A DNA stretch of 20,040 nt from Bacillota bacterium (GCA_023412215.1 JAEYNX010000031.1:1-20040); one strand, 5' to 3'; shown: positions 7,018 to 14,760, counted from the first letter of the stretch. Notes: a model not told the origin generated them from the sequence alone. Program-made: numbers and translations.

Positions 7018-7928
7018 TTCTTTTCACCGCCTTCTACCGGGCGATACAGCTGCGCGACCCAGACAGCCGTTGCGAGCACTGCAGCCAGCACCACAGCCAG
7101 TGTGATTTTACCGGCCAATGTGGTGGTCAGCATACTGTACCAATCGGGCATCATCGCACCCATCAGCGGGATGGCTCCGAGCACAATCATCACCGTGACG
7201 ATGTAATCGCCGAGCTGCTTGCGGATCACGGTGTCTGTTTCCATCTGTACGCGCCGCATCTCGCCGAGCCTTCCCACAATACCGGACAGTGCATATCTGA
7301 GCTGCCTGTCTCGCTGGCATTGAATCAGCACATCGCACCAGTCGCGCCAATACCGGTTGTCTATCCGATCGCGTAGACGGTGGATTGCCTTTATCACATC
7401 AGAATCAATCAACTGCGTTTCTGCATAAAACTGACGGAATACACCTTCAAGCGGAGTTGGCAGAAGACGCAAACTGCTTTGTACCGCGCCGATCAGGTCG
7501 CCCGACGCCGCATAGCTGTTGGTGACTGTGCCCATCGCGTTTTCCAGCTTTTCATCGAGGCTTCGTATATAGTCGCCGGTGCGGATGTGGATCACAATCA
7601 GCGGTGAGCACCCTAACCCAGCGGCCAGCACTAGGGCAGCGAGTACGTTATCCAGCGCCAGTCCAATCAGCAGCCCGAGCAGCGCCAGTATTGCAGCCGT
7701 CCATCGGTATGAGGCGACCTGTCCGCTCATGCCTGCTGCCGTCAGCATCTCTCTTGCGTTGTCCAGCGTTGCCTCCAGCTTCCCCTTCGGCTTGCCGGTA
7801 ATGCGCCGTATGCGCTTCTTCTTCTCACGCAGACGTTGAAGGGACTTTGCAATCTCAGACAGGCGAACCTTGAATAACAAGAACAAGCCTGTCGTGATCA
7901 AGAGAACGCACAGGATTTGAATCGTCAT
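7014..7928 (-). CDS. tadB: TadB-like pilus assembly membrane protein
   Basis: A 304-residue membrane protein with hydrophobic segments at about 2-19, 76-114 (two closely spaced), 239-262 and 274-295. A basic cytoplasmic stretch (KSLQRLREKKKRIRRITGK) follows the first segment, and a helical F-type domain lies around 130-235. This is the usual TadB topology. The ATG at 7928 overlaps the cpaF stop by four bases, with AGGGAGG upstream, and its stop overlaps the tadC start by four bases. The cpaF-tadB-tadC order is the hallmark core of Tad loci. Confidence 0.88.
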   Translation of the reverse strand: MTIQILCVLLITTGLFLLFKVRLSEIAKSLQRLREKKKRIRRITGKPKGKLEATLDNAREMLTAAGMSGQVASYRWTAAILALLGLLIGLALDNVLAALVLAAGLGCSPLIVIHIRTGDYIRSLDEKLENAMGTVTNSYAASGDLIGAVQSSLRLLPTPLEGVFRQFYAETQLIDSDVIKAIHRLRDRIDNRYWRDWCDVLIQCQRDRQLRYALSGIVGRLGEMRRVQMETDTVIRKQLGDYIVTVMIVLGAIPLMGAMMPDWYSMLTTTLAGKITLAVVLAAVLATAVWVAQLYRPVEGGEKK

Positions 7929-9256
7929 ACTCGTACCTCCCTGAACCTTTTGATCACGGCTTTATCTGCACCGTTGCTGCGCAAACTTTCGGCCAATTCG
8001 GCCGATATTTCATGTTCATGGACATATTGGCCGGTATCAGCCTCAAAACGAAAGAGTGTGTTGGCCAGAACGATACCGTTCTGCACGCCAGTCGCCTCGA
8101 CGATTTCTATAATGCGGCGTGTCCCGTCCGGCAGCTGTTTCTTGTAAACCATGATCGGAAAGGCTTCGGCAACAAAGCCCATGAGGATTTGTGTGGATAT
8201 GTTGGTTCCCGACATCTGGCACATGGAGAGTATGCGTCCATAGGCCTTGCGCGCGGAATTGGCATGAAGGCTGGTCACAACAACGTGCCCTGTCCGGGCG
8301 GCTTCCTGCGCCACCATCGCTTCGGCACCACGCATCTCCGCCACCGCGATAATATCCGGCGAGAATCTTAACGCTTTACGCAGCAGGTCGTTCATGTCGA
8401 TGTCGGCGTTTTGCAGATCGCTTGGGCGCGTGCAGGTATGGATCACGCGGTTCTGAGTGTTCCCAACGTTGTCTTCGTTGAATAGATCCAGCTCACGCGT
8501 TTCTTCGATGGTATAAATACGCTTGCTGTTATCCACTGCGTTAAGCAAATAAGCGATGTCTGTCGTCTTGCCACTGCCTGTCTTGCCTGCTATACCGACT
8601 GAAATACCGTGATTGACGCACAGCGTCAGAAACTCCAGCATCTCGGACGTTGCCGTGTGCCAGTCAATGAGCTGTTCTTTTGATACCTTCGCCATGCGCT
8701 GGCGTCGGATAGAAAACACCACGCCGCTGCGCCTGTCCGCAACAGGCGGGATCATGGCCGACACGCGAATACCCTCCGTGATATAGCTGTCCACGATGGG
8801 GTTTGTCCCATCCAGCACCAAGCCGCCCAAGCGTACCATTTTGCGCAGCGTGTCAGCGGCATGCTGGGGAGATAAAAAACGCTCCGGTATTTTGCACCAG
8901 CCGGAATGCGTCACAATCTCGATATCCCGCCACGAATTCCCGTTGATCTCCTCAACGTCCGGGTCGGTGATGTATTTGTCCAAAAAGCCAAAGCCGGCCA
9001 TATCACCGTATAGCTTCTCGGCCAGTTGCTGCATCGAGAGGCCGTTAACGTGAAGTTGACGACCGCTGATATGTTCGCCAATGAGCCTCTTCACCGTTTC
9101 AGCAGCATCCTTTTCCGTGATGCTATGTGCAAGCATCTCCGCATGATCCTTGGAGATGGCAGCACGCACCTGCTCGAGCAGCGTTTCGTATGCGTCTTTG
9201 GCCTGCGGCGTATTGTGTTGCCGTTCATAAGCCAACTCCCTGAATGTCCGGCTCAT
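7925..9256 (-). CDS. cpaF: CpaF/TadA secretion ATPase
   Basis: A 443-residue cytoplasmic hexameric ATPase of the VirB11/PilT superfamily that powers Tad pilus assembly. Motifs seen: Walker A GKTGSGKT at 224-231, the acidic box around YTIEETREL near 248-256, Walker B-like DIIAVAEMRG at 301-310, and the histidine box TSLHANS at 328-334. The N-terminal 180 residues form the usual helical and NTD region (GFGFLDKYITDPDVEEI near 88-104). Length is normal for CpaF. The ATG overlaps the stop of the TadZ-like gene by four bases and the stop overlaps tadB by four bases. The neighbouring TadB/TadC genes favour a Tad pilus role over a conjugative VirB11 role. Confidence 0.95.
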   Translation of the reverse strand: MSRTFRELAYERQHNTPQAKDAYETLLEQVRAAISKDHAEMLAHSITEKDAAETVKRLIGEHISGRQLHVNGLSMQQLAEKLYGDMAGFGFLDKYITDPDVEEINGNSWRDIEIVTHSGWCKIPERFLSPQHAADTLRKMVRLGGLVLDGTNPIVDSYITEGIRVSAMIPPVADRRSGVVFSIRRQRMAKVSKEQLIDWHTATSEMLEFLTLCVNHGISVGIAGKTGSGKTTDIAYLLNAVDNSKRIYTIEETRELDLFNEDNVGNTQNRVIHTCTRPSDLQNADIDMNDLLRKALRFSPDIIAVAEMRGAEAMVAQEAARTGHVVVTSLHANSARKAYGRILSMCQMSGTNISTQILMGFVAEAFPIMVYKKQLPDGTRRIIEIVEATGVQNGIVLANTLFRFEADTGQYVHEHEISAELAESLRSNGADKAVIKRFREVRV

Positions 9257-9972
9257 ATCGCATCATCCCCTTTCAGCATGGTTCGGAGTTTATTCACTCC
9301 TTGGCAATACCGCAGAGAAGCACGTGTCGCGCCATTGCTTATACCGTCCTGCCGGAATCCGTGTATATAAGGCAGTGTCACGGCGAGCATCGTATCTGTA
9401 GCCTTTTCCACAGCCGAAATGTCGTAATGTCTGTTCGCCATCGCAACCACAGGCAGGATTCGCTCTTGCGCGTCCATGGTGCTGATGAGCGGCTTTATGC
9501 TGTTGAACCAGCAAATTCCTTGGACATCGGGCGTGAACAGAGCGATCACCTTGTCTGCATGGATGAGCGCAGCAGGCAGAAACGGATCACTGCGCTGTCC
9601 CGACAGGTCAAGGATGACCGTATCAGCAAGCTCCGTGCAACGCTCTACAAAGTCCTGCGCTGCGTGATCCGCTTCCAGCCCCAACTCATATGACATGTAT
9701 TCATCTTGGTCGGTGAGCCCCGAATAGAATAGAGTTCTCATCTTCGGATGCGGATGCAGATAGAGCGCCGTATCCGATGTGCCCATCCCAATGGCTCTGC
9801 CCAGCGAAGCGCTTGCGTTTATCTTTGCTCCGTTCAATCGCACCGGCAATGTGGGCTGCGTCAGGTCAGTATCGATGATGACCGTCACGCCCGTCTTGGC
9901 GAACAGTTTGCCGAGTTCATCGCAGAGGCCGCTCTTGCCGATTCCGTCCCGTCCCCAAACAGCAATAACCAT
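9253..9972 (-). CDS. tadZ: TadZ/CpaE-like MinD-family ATPase
   Basis: A 239-residue P-loop protein of the ParA/MinD superfamily, which in Tad loci places the pilus machine in the cell. The nucleotide-binding loop is GRDGIGKSG at residues 7-15; a second motif is VIIDTDLTQP (31-40), and VILDLSG near 118-124 is the Walker B strand. The lysine that normally opens the deviant Walker A loop of this superfamily (KGGxGK) is replaced by Arg8-Asp9. There is no N-terminal receiver domain, unlike many CpaE proteins. The start ATG 9972 follows GGAGGTG and lies one base after the cpaB stop. The call rests on family and position. Confidence 0.85.
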   Translation of the reverse strand: MVIAVWGRDGIGKSGLCDELGKLFAKTGVTVIIDTDLTQPTLPVRLNGAKINASASLGRAIGMGTSDTALYLHPHPKMRTLFYSGLTDQDEYMSYELGLEADHAAQDFVERCTELADTVILDLSGQRSDPFLPAALIHADKVIALFTPDVQGICWFNSIKPLISTMDAQERILPVVAMANRHYDISAVEKATDTMLAVTLPYIHGFRQDGISNGATRASLRYCQGVNKLRTMLKGDDAI

Positions 9973-9973
9973 G

Positions 9974-10741
9974 TCAGTTCACCTCCATATCAGTGAGCAC
10001 AGCATCGGGTATGTACTGCGTCACACTTTGACCACGTGCGACGAACGCGAGATGCATGATACTGTTGTTTTCAAGCTCTGCTAACAGCAGTGCCTGCTCC
10101 GGCGTTGTATAAAACGAAATAGTGACTGGCAGGTTGTTCTTAACGCCATCTTCAAGCGTTGCTTCAACGCTTGCATCCGAACCATCGTTGGCCGTTACTA
10201 TGCACACCTCAAGGTACTGGAGTTCTGGGGGGATCACAGCACCAAACAATTTCATTTCTTCTGTTTCCGGCTCCAAACCCAGCGATTGATTGACAGAGCC
10301 CTTTGGCAGGGTCATGACGGTCACCACATCTCCGGGCAGCAGATGTCCGGATACGCCTGAAGCAAGTGTGGGCAATGTGACTGACACCACGATCTTGCCT
10401 TTTGCTGTACCAGCCGGGAAAGAAGAATGTTTCGCGATAGAGCCCGAGAGCTTCTGTGTCGTTAAATAATCCCCGGCGTACAACTCAGCAGTAGTGTATT
10501 GGCCAACCGCCGATGAAGCGTCACTGATGCCACCGTTGATGAGCTTCTCCGGTACTTTCACAGTTTCAAGCATTTCTGCGGTGATCTGAGTGCCTGCCTC
10601 GATGGGTTGCTTAATGCGGACAGCACTGACGTACCCACCTTGATTGTTGCTTTGTAATGCAGGCACAGCGAAAAAGACAATGAGTAGTGCCATGATAATG
10701 CAGAGTATTCCGATGACATATCGATTCTTGAATAACTTCAT
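9974..10741 (-). CDS. cpaB: CpaB/RcpC-like pilus protein with SAF domain
   Basis: A 255-residue protein with one N-terminal membrane segment (about 8-29, YVIGILCIIMALLIVFFAVP) and an outer region. Residues about 40-105 form a SAF domain (VRIKQPIEAGTQITAEMLE, then YTTAELYAGDYLTTQKL). The rest matches the RcpC/CpaB fold (HLLPGDVVTVMTLP near 133-146). In Gram-negative Tad systems CpaB works with the secretin; here no secretin gene is found, as expected in a single-membrane cell. ATG 10741 follows TAGGAGG. It is the first classical pilus gene and is preceded by an unusual leader of 154 bases. Confidence 0.9.
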   Translation of the reverse strand: MKLFKNRYVIGILCIIMALLIVFFAVPALQSNNQGGYVSAVRIKQPIEAGTQITAEMLETVKVPEKLINGGISDASSAVGQYTTAELYAGDYLTTQKLSGSIAKHSSFPAGTAKGKIVVSVTLPTLASGVSGHLLPGDVVTVMTLPKGSVNQSLGLEPETEEMKLFGAVIPPELQYLEVCIVTANDGSDASVEATLEDGVKNNLPVTISFYTTPEQALLLAELENNSIMHLAFVARGQSVTQYIPDAVLTDMEVN

Positions 10742-10895
10742 ATGGTTTTACCTCCTAGTATGTGTTCTTTAATTTCTTTTTTCCGGCTGGTATTTCGGCT
10801 GGTAACTTGGGGGAGAGGTTCAGGAGAGGGGGAAGACCGCATTCAGCCATCACCCCGAAAATAGCCAGACTTCCCCCTTGGTGTAAACGTGCCAG
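10742..10895 (-). promoter_or_regulatory. Structured leader upstream of cpaB
   Basis: A 154-base gap without a gene. On the minus strand it holds GGGGGAAG at 10870-10877 and CTTCCCCC at 10828-10835, able to pair across 34 bases. It also holds a pyrimidine-rich mirror repeat at 10809-10832 and a duplicated TACCAGCCG element at about 10784-10804. I see no convincing promoter and no match to a riboswitch class I know. It may be an untranslated control region for the pilus genes. Confidence 0.4.
10809..10832. repeat. Perfect purine mirror repeat (H-DNA type)
   Basis: The plus strand reads gggggagagg, then ttca, then ggagaggggg. The second arm is the exact mirror of the first, ten bases each, all purine. 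Such mirror repeats can fold into intramolecular triplex DNA. It lies in the leader of cpaB. Confidence 0.6.
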
Positions 10896-11105
10896 CTATT
10901 TAGGCTGGGCATTAAGCACGACGCATTTATCCAGCTTGCATTGCTTACGCCTCGAGTCGTAAAACAAGCAATCAGGACAGTTGCGATCTTGAATTGTCGG
11001 GCCGCGCAATTGATTAGCCTCGAATGTCCTTCGTATTCCAGGTGGCCGCGGAACCTCCTGCATCATACGCTCAAACGAGCTGAGTTCACCTTCTGTAAAC
11101 AGCAT
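10896..11105 (-). CDS. Small four-cysteine ICE protein
   Basis: A 69-residue protein starting at ATG 11105, with AAGGAG seven bases upstream. The C-terminal half has four cysteines, CPDC (43 and 46), Cys56 and Cys61, in a C-x2-C-x9-C-x4-C pattern that could bind one zinc ion. The N-terminal part (MLFTEGELSSFERMMQEVP) is probably helical. I recall similar small cysteine proteins in ICEs of Clostridia, but no function is known to me. It lies between the parAB terminator and the cpaB leader. A small hairpin (CCAGC-CTAAATA-GCTGG) spans its stop codon. Confidence 0.65.
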   Translation of the reverse strand: MLFTEGELSSFERMMQEVPRPPGIRRTFEANQLRGPTIQDRNCPDCLFYDSRRKQCKLDKCVVLNAQPK

Positions 11106-11134
11106 CTAAGTCTCCTTGCTTCAAAAACGGCATG

Positions 11135-11166
11135 AAAAAACGCCCTTGCTTCATGAGCTTGGGCGT
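11135..11166 (-). terminator. Rho-independent terminator after parB
   Basis: Directly after the parB stop, the minus strand has ACGCCC pairing with GGGCGT, an AA/AA internal loop, and GCT pairing with AGC around CATGA, followed by six T. This is a clear intrinsic terminator. It separates parAB from the small cysteine protein and pilus genes. Confidence 0.8.
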
Positions 11167-11167
11167 C

Positions 11168-12118
11168 TCAGCGTTCATATTCTTTTTCCTGTTTGTTTCG
11201 TTCGAGCTTTTTGTAGTATAGATCGAGTGCTTTTATTATAATGTCCTCCTTTTGCTTAGGCGTGTATTCTTTCGGGAAGTATTTTTCGAGCCGATTTCCT
11301 TTGATGGTCACGTTATTCTGCTGGGGTTTTTCTTCGCTCATGACCAGTTCAATGCCGTTCCGGTCAAGCTTCCCTTCCTGTGCAGCCTGTTTGAGTCGCT
11401 GCGCTTGCGATAGTGACGGAGTGCAATCGTCTTGATCCATGACATCCAGCAATTCATTTTGCAGCTCCTTCGGCAGGTACGAAAGCTCAACGGCAGGATT
11501 GAAAGCGATTTTCTTATCATCCACCATCTGAAGCAGTGGCGAGGCAAGCTCAGTTAGTCGAATAAACCTTTGAATTTGTCTGCCGCTTTCACCGCTTTCT
11601 TTGCCAACAATATCTGCGCTCTCATAATTCCCGACAACTTGTCGGGGATTGTTTTTGCTTGGTCTCCCAGCCTGCCGCCGTAATGCATCCATTTTCATTT
11701 TATATGCCTTTGCCTTCTCGCTGAACGAAATGGTTTCACGCTGGATGTTCCCGTCCACAACTAAAATGGTTGCTGAATCATCGTCGATCTCTCTAACAAT
11801 GAGAGGAAGTGTTTCAACACCTGCCAACGTACTGGCCAGCTTGCGCCGATGTCCTGAAAGCAGCTCATATCCACCTTCTGCTCGCGGTCGAGCGATGCAG
11901 GGCGTATGCACGCCGACTCGCTGGATACTCTCCACCATATCCATGAGTTCAGCATCTTTGCGAACGTGGTATGGATTGTTTGCAAAGTCGTGTACTTCTG
12001 AAATAGGTACATTTAAAACTTGTTCGCCTTGTTGCTGCTGTTCTGCTTGTCTGCTTTCCTCGCTGCTGAACAAGTCATCGACTGATGTCAGCTTCATGTT
12101 TCTCACGTTGCTTGCCAC
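11168..12118 (-). CDS. parB: ParB-family partition protein
   Basis: A 316-residue ParB/Spo0J-like protein. Residues about 34-125 form the ParB N-terminal domain, with NPYHVRKDAELMDMVESI and the nucleotide-binding LLSGHRRKLAS (GHRR at 89-92, usually GERR in chromosomal ParB). A middle helix-turn-helix region (KESGESGRQIQRFIRLTEL) would contact a parS-like site, and a basic C-terminal tail may dimerise. The start is GTG 12118, nine bases after GGAGG inside parA, giving a 44-base overlap with parA. With parA it is expected to stabilise the excised or replicating form of the element, or to regulate its genes. No parS site was recognised. Confidence 0.9.
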   Translation of the reverse strand: MASNVRNMKLTSVDDLFSSEESRQAEQQQQGEQVLNVPISEVHDFANNPYHVRKDAELMDMVESIQRVGVHTPCIARPRAEGGYELLSGHRRKLASTLAGVETLPLIVREIDDDSATILVVDGNIQRETISFSEKAKAYKMKMDALRRQAGRPSKNNPRQVVGNYESADIVGKESGESGRQIQRFIRLTELASPLLQMVDDKKIAFNPAVELSYLPKELQNELLDVMDQDDCTPSLSQAQRLKQAAQEGKLDRNGIELVMSEEKPQQNNVTIKGNRLEKYFPKEYTPKQKEDIIIKALDLYYKKLERNKQEKEYER

Positions 12119-12893
12119 CGCTTAACACCTCCTTCGTCAGCGCTTCATATGCCGCAGCCGCCTTGCCATTCCGGTCATATTCGTAGATACTTTTACCTTC
12201 AGCACTCGTTTCCGCTGCTTTGATGGCAAGCGGAATCTCGGTTTTAAAAACGCGCAGCTTGTCCCCATAATCGCGACGCAGCACAAAGGAAATATCCTTC
12301 GCGAAATTTGTTCGGGTGTCCACCATGGTCAGCAACGCGCCTTCGATTTTCAGGTCGGGATTGATGTTCTTTTTGATACGGTTGATCGTCTGCAAAAGCT
12401 GAGACATTCCCTTCGCGGGCAAATAGTGAGCCTGAACGGGGATAATAACACTGTCGGCAGCAACGAGCACGTTTACAGTGACCATGCCGAGCGAGGGCAT
12501 ACAGTCGATGAGGATAAAGTCATAATTCTTTCTGACTTCGTTGAGATAGTTTCGCAGCACGATCTCGCGGCTCATGGTGTTAACCAGCGATACCTCCACG
12601 GCAGATAGCTCAATGTTGGCGGGCACGAGGTCAACGCCTTCAGCGTGTTGAAGAATGCCTTCTCCAGGCTCGATGGGTTCATCCATGATAATCTTGGTCA
12701 TGAGAGTAGCAAGTGTAACCGGCAGCTTGTCCGGCTCGTTCCAGCCAAGACTATCTGTTAGGTTACCCTGGGCGTCAGCGTCAACCAGCAATACCTTTTT
12801 GCCTTGTCGTGCTAACCCAATACCGAGGTTGACGGCAGTGGTTGTTTTGCCGACGCCACCTTTTTGGTTGGCGAGAGCGATGATCTTGGTCAT
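12075..12893 (-). CDS. parA: ParA-family partition ATPase
   Basis: A 272-residue ParA/Soj-type ATPase. The deviant Walker A loop KGGVGKTT lies at residues 11-18, the A' motif LLVDADAQGN is near 36-45, and Walker B is in FILIDCMPSLG near 126-136. The start is ATG 12893 behind AAAGGAGGAG; an upstream in-frame start at 12932 lies within the preceding terminator and is rejected. ParA uses nucleoid-bound ATP cycling, driven by ParB, to position DNA. It is the first gene of the ICE-type block downstream of the defence island, and its end overlaps parB. Its own promoter is not apparent because a terminator lies just 27 bases upstream. Confidence 0.93.
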   Translation of the reverse strand: MTKIIALANQKGGVGKTTTAVNLGIGLARQGKKVLLVDADAQGNLTDSLGWNEPDKLPVTLATLMTKIIMDEPIEPGEGILQHAEGVDLVPANIELSAVEVSLVNTMSREIVLRNYLNEVRKNYDFILIDCMPSLGMVTVNVLVAADSVIIPVQAHYLPAKGMSQLLQTINRIKKNINPDLKIEGALLTMVDTRTNFAKDISFVLRRDYGDKLRVFKTEIPLAIKAAETSAEGKSIYEYDRNGKAAAAYEALTKEVLSGGKQREKHEADISR

Positions 12894-12919
12894 ACTGATT
12901 TCTCCTCCTTTAATGTAAT

Positions 12920-12950
12920 AAAAAAACCGCATACTTGTTTAAGCATACGG
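12920..12950 (-). terminator. Rho-independent terminator after the HEPN gene
   Basis: On the minus strand CCGTATGCTT and AAGTATGCGG form ten continuous pairs (two G-U) around an AAAC tetraloop, followed by seven T. This is the strongest terminator in the window. It ends the defence island transcript 27 bases downstream of the HEPN stop and leaves almost no room for a promoter before parA. Confidence 0.88.
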
Positions 12951-12976
12951 TCCACACTCGTTGGTAAAGTTACTTG

Positions 12977-13642
12977 TTAGCTAACCATCTTTGTTATATT
13001 CAAATATTCTTTTAAAACTGCGGCATTTGATACTTGATTAGCAAACATCACTATTAAATTAAAAACTTTTTGATGGATCTCATAATACCTTTTCTCATCA
13101 AGTGATAAGGCTACAAGCTTTTCGCCATGAGCTATTTTATTCCTCATATTTAAAAGTACTTCATCGATAAAATTATAAAAAACCTCATACATGTTACAAT
13201 CCAAACCAATACATGACATGATTTCCTTAAAAATATCCGAGTTTAAATTGCTACCTGTTTTAATAATATTATTCTGAGGAATCTTTGAGCGTTGCTCGAA
13301 TTTTTCAAACATTTCTTTCAATATAAGTGTATGAAGTGTTGATTTTTTTGAATCGGAAAATAAATTCAAACTATCCCTAACAGAAATAGCAAGAAAGTTT
13401 GTCTTGAGGTTTTTATAAGGAAGCCCCAAATTCGAAACATATTCTAAGTATGCGGTTGCTATATTTTTAATTGCACCTTCCCAATGAGCGTATAATAACG
13501 CAATACCAGAACGCATCGCGGTCTCTTTTATAAAACTCCTTGCCGCATTCACGTTTGCTTTAATTGCAGTTAATTCACGCTTTCTCCAAGCTGTTTCTGA
13601 ATCAATGGTGTCTAGTAAGTGCTCAAGTGTACGAATTTTCAT
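12977..13642 (-). CDS. HEPN-domain ribonuclease-like protein (MAE_28990/MAE_18760 type)
   Basis: A 221-residue all-helical protein. The HEPN catalytic motif R-x4-H is present as RNKIAH at residues 167-172. An AHWEG motif at 52-56 (LLYAHWEGAIKN) is, from memory, typical of the MAE_28990/MAE_18760-like HEPN group. HEPN proteins of this kind are metal-independent RNases found in toxin-antitoxin, abortive infection and other defence systems. The ATG overlaps the stop of the DUF262 gene by four bases, so the two are made together. The pairing of such HEPN proteins with DUF262 proteins is known from comparative genomics. A role as an RNA-cleaving effector controlled by DUF262 is inference. The gene is very AT-rich. 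Confidence 0.82.
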   Translation of the reverse strand: MKIRTLEHLLDTIDSETAWRKRELTAIKANVNAARSFIKETAMRSGIALLYAHWEGAIKNIATAYLEYVSNLGLPYKNLKTNFLAISVRDSLNLFSDSKKSTLHTLILKEMFEKFEQRSKIPQNNIIKTGSNLNSDIFKEIMSCIGLDCNMYEVFYNFIDEVLLNMRNKIAHGEKLVALSLDEKRYYEIHQKVFNLIVMFANQVSNAAVLKEYLNITKMVS

Positions 13643-14739
13643 GGTTTAAAATATCCCACTCCAAATAATGATAAATCTTTGAACCGTGGCATAGCCTTTG
13701 TTCCAGGAGTTGTATTTTTAATGAAAACCTCCTCGCTATAAAATTGATGTATTTTATCTTTTAGCCAATCAGTATAATCTTTCGCTTTTAAAATTGCATC
13801 TAAATTTTGAAAAACACCAAGTGCAATGGCTTGAAAAGCGGACGCCATAATAGGCCCAGTATGCTTTGTCCCATTATAACGTTTGAATGTATCCTCTCCT
13901 AAAACTCCATAAAGTAAATTGAAAGTTCCTGTAAAGCGCTCTTTTTGTTCAGTGTAGTCAATGGTTTTCTCACATAATTTCAACGTCTCTTTATCTAACA
14001 GCTCAGCGAAATCCGAGTATTTATTCAAATCATCCCAATCCATAAATTCCGCAACTAAGAGACGCATAGCAAGTTCTACTCTATATTGCTCGTCAGTTTT
14101 CCTATCACTAATAGGAATACAATTTCTAAAAGATTCAGTTTCATCTAATTGCATCACAAATTCATAAAACGCTTTATTTGTCATAATCATTAAGCAGTTA
14201 CGGACCTCTTGATCACTTAATAGAGACCCGCCGGTATTTAACCTCTGAAACAGTTCATATTTTGCATTTGGATCACTTTCTTTTTTCATAATAATAATAT
14301 CCATACGTGAGCGCTTAAAGATTAACTGTTGTTCTTTAGTAAAGCATAATTCTTTTGTTGGACTTTCCCACTGCATACCAGCAAAAGAGGGTAAGTAATC
14401 AGTTCTTTGTAATACTAAAGGAGGCAGCGTTTTTCCTTCTTCATCTTTAAATATTCCAATGAACTGAAAAATTGTAGACAATCTTTGGACACCATCTATA
14501 ATATCCCAAACGCCTTCATCATTCTGGCTCACAAATATTGAAGGTATCGGTATATTCAGCATAATCGATTCAATCAGTTTTGTTTTCTGATAATCATTCC
14601 ACCGAAATACTCTTTGGAACTCTGGATGAATATCCATTTCTCCATCACGGTAGAGATTAATTAACTCTCCAATCGACATCTGATATGAATCTCTGAATAT
14701 TTTACTTGCTTTAGCCGTTATTTCATCTTGTAGTGACAT
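13639..14739 (-). CDS. DUF262 (GmrS/ParB-like nucleotide-binding) defence protein
   Basis: A 366-residue protein with the DUF262 signatures in order: PEFQRVFRW at 39-47, IIDGVQRLSTI at 80-90 and FQRLNTGGSLLSDQEVR at 164-180. The DUF262 fold is related to the ParB nucleotide-binding domain and occurs in GmrSD-type modification-dependent restriction, BrxU and many defence loci. The usual DGQQR motif is DGVQR here. No C-terminal DUF1524 (HNH) nuclease is seen, so it lacks the GmrD-like cutting part; the HEPN protein fused by overlap downstream may be the effector. ATG 14739 follows AAAGGAAA and lies 21 bases after the methyltransferase stop, in the same operon. Confidence 0.88.
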   Translation of the reverse strand: MSLQDEITAKASKIFRDSYQMSIGELINLYRDGEMDIHPEFQRVFRWNDYQKTKLIESIMLNIPIPSIFVSQNDEGVWDIIDGVQRLSTIFQFIGIFKDEEGKTLPPLVLQRTDYLPSFAGMQWESPTKELCFTKEQQLIFKRSRMDIIIMKKESDPNAKYELFQRLNTGGSLLSDQEVRNCLMIMTNKAFYEFVMQLDETESFRNCIPISDRKTDEQYRVELAMRLLVAEFMDWDDLNKYSDFAELLDKETLKLCEKTIDYTEQKERFTGTFNLLYGVLGEDTFKRYNGTKHTGPIMASAFQAIALGVFQNLDAILKAKDYTDWLKDKIHQFYSEEVFIKNTTPGTKAMPRFKDLSLFGVGYFKP

Positions 14740-14760
14740 GGCTTGTTTCCTTTCTATATA

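Noticed and set aside
7925..9256. Conjugative VirB11 ATPase
   Set aside because: The immediate partners are TadB and TadC with four-base overlaps, which identifies the Tad pilus ATPase.
10742..10895. Cyclic-di-GMP riboswitch
   Set aside because: The conserved aptamer landmarks are not present on the minus strand.
12911..12932. Upstream start extending parA by 13 residues
   Set aside because: It would begin within the terminator hairpin and T tract. The ATG at 12893 has a strong AAAGGAGGAG site and gives the normal ParA N-terminus.
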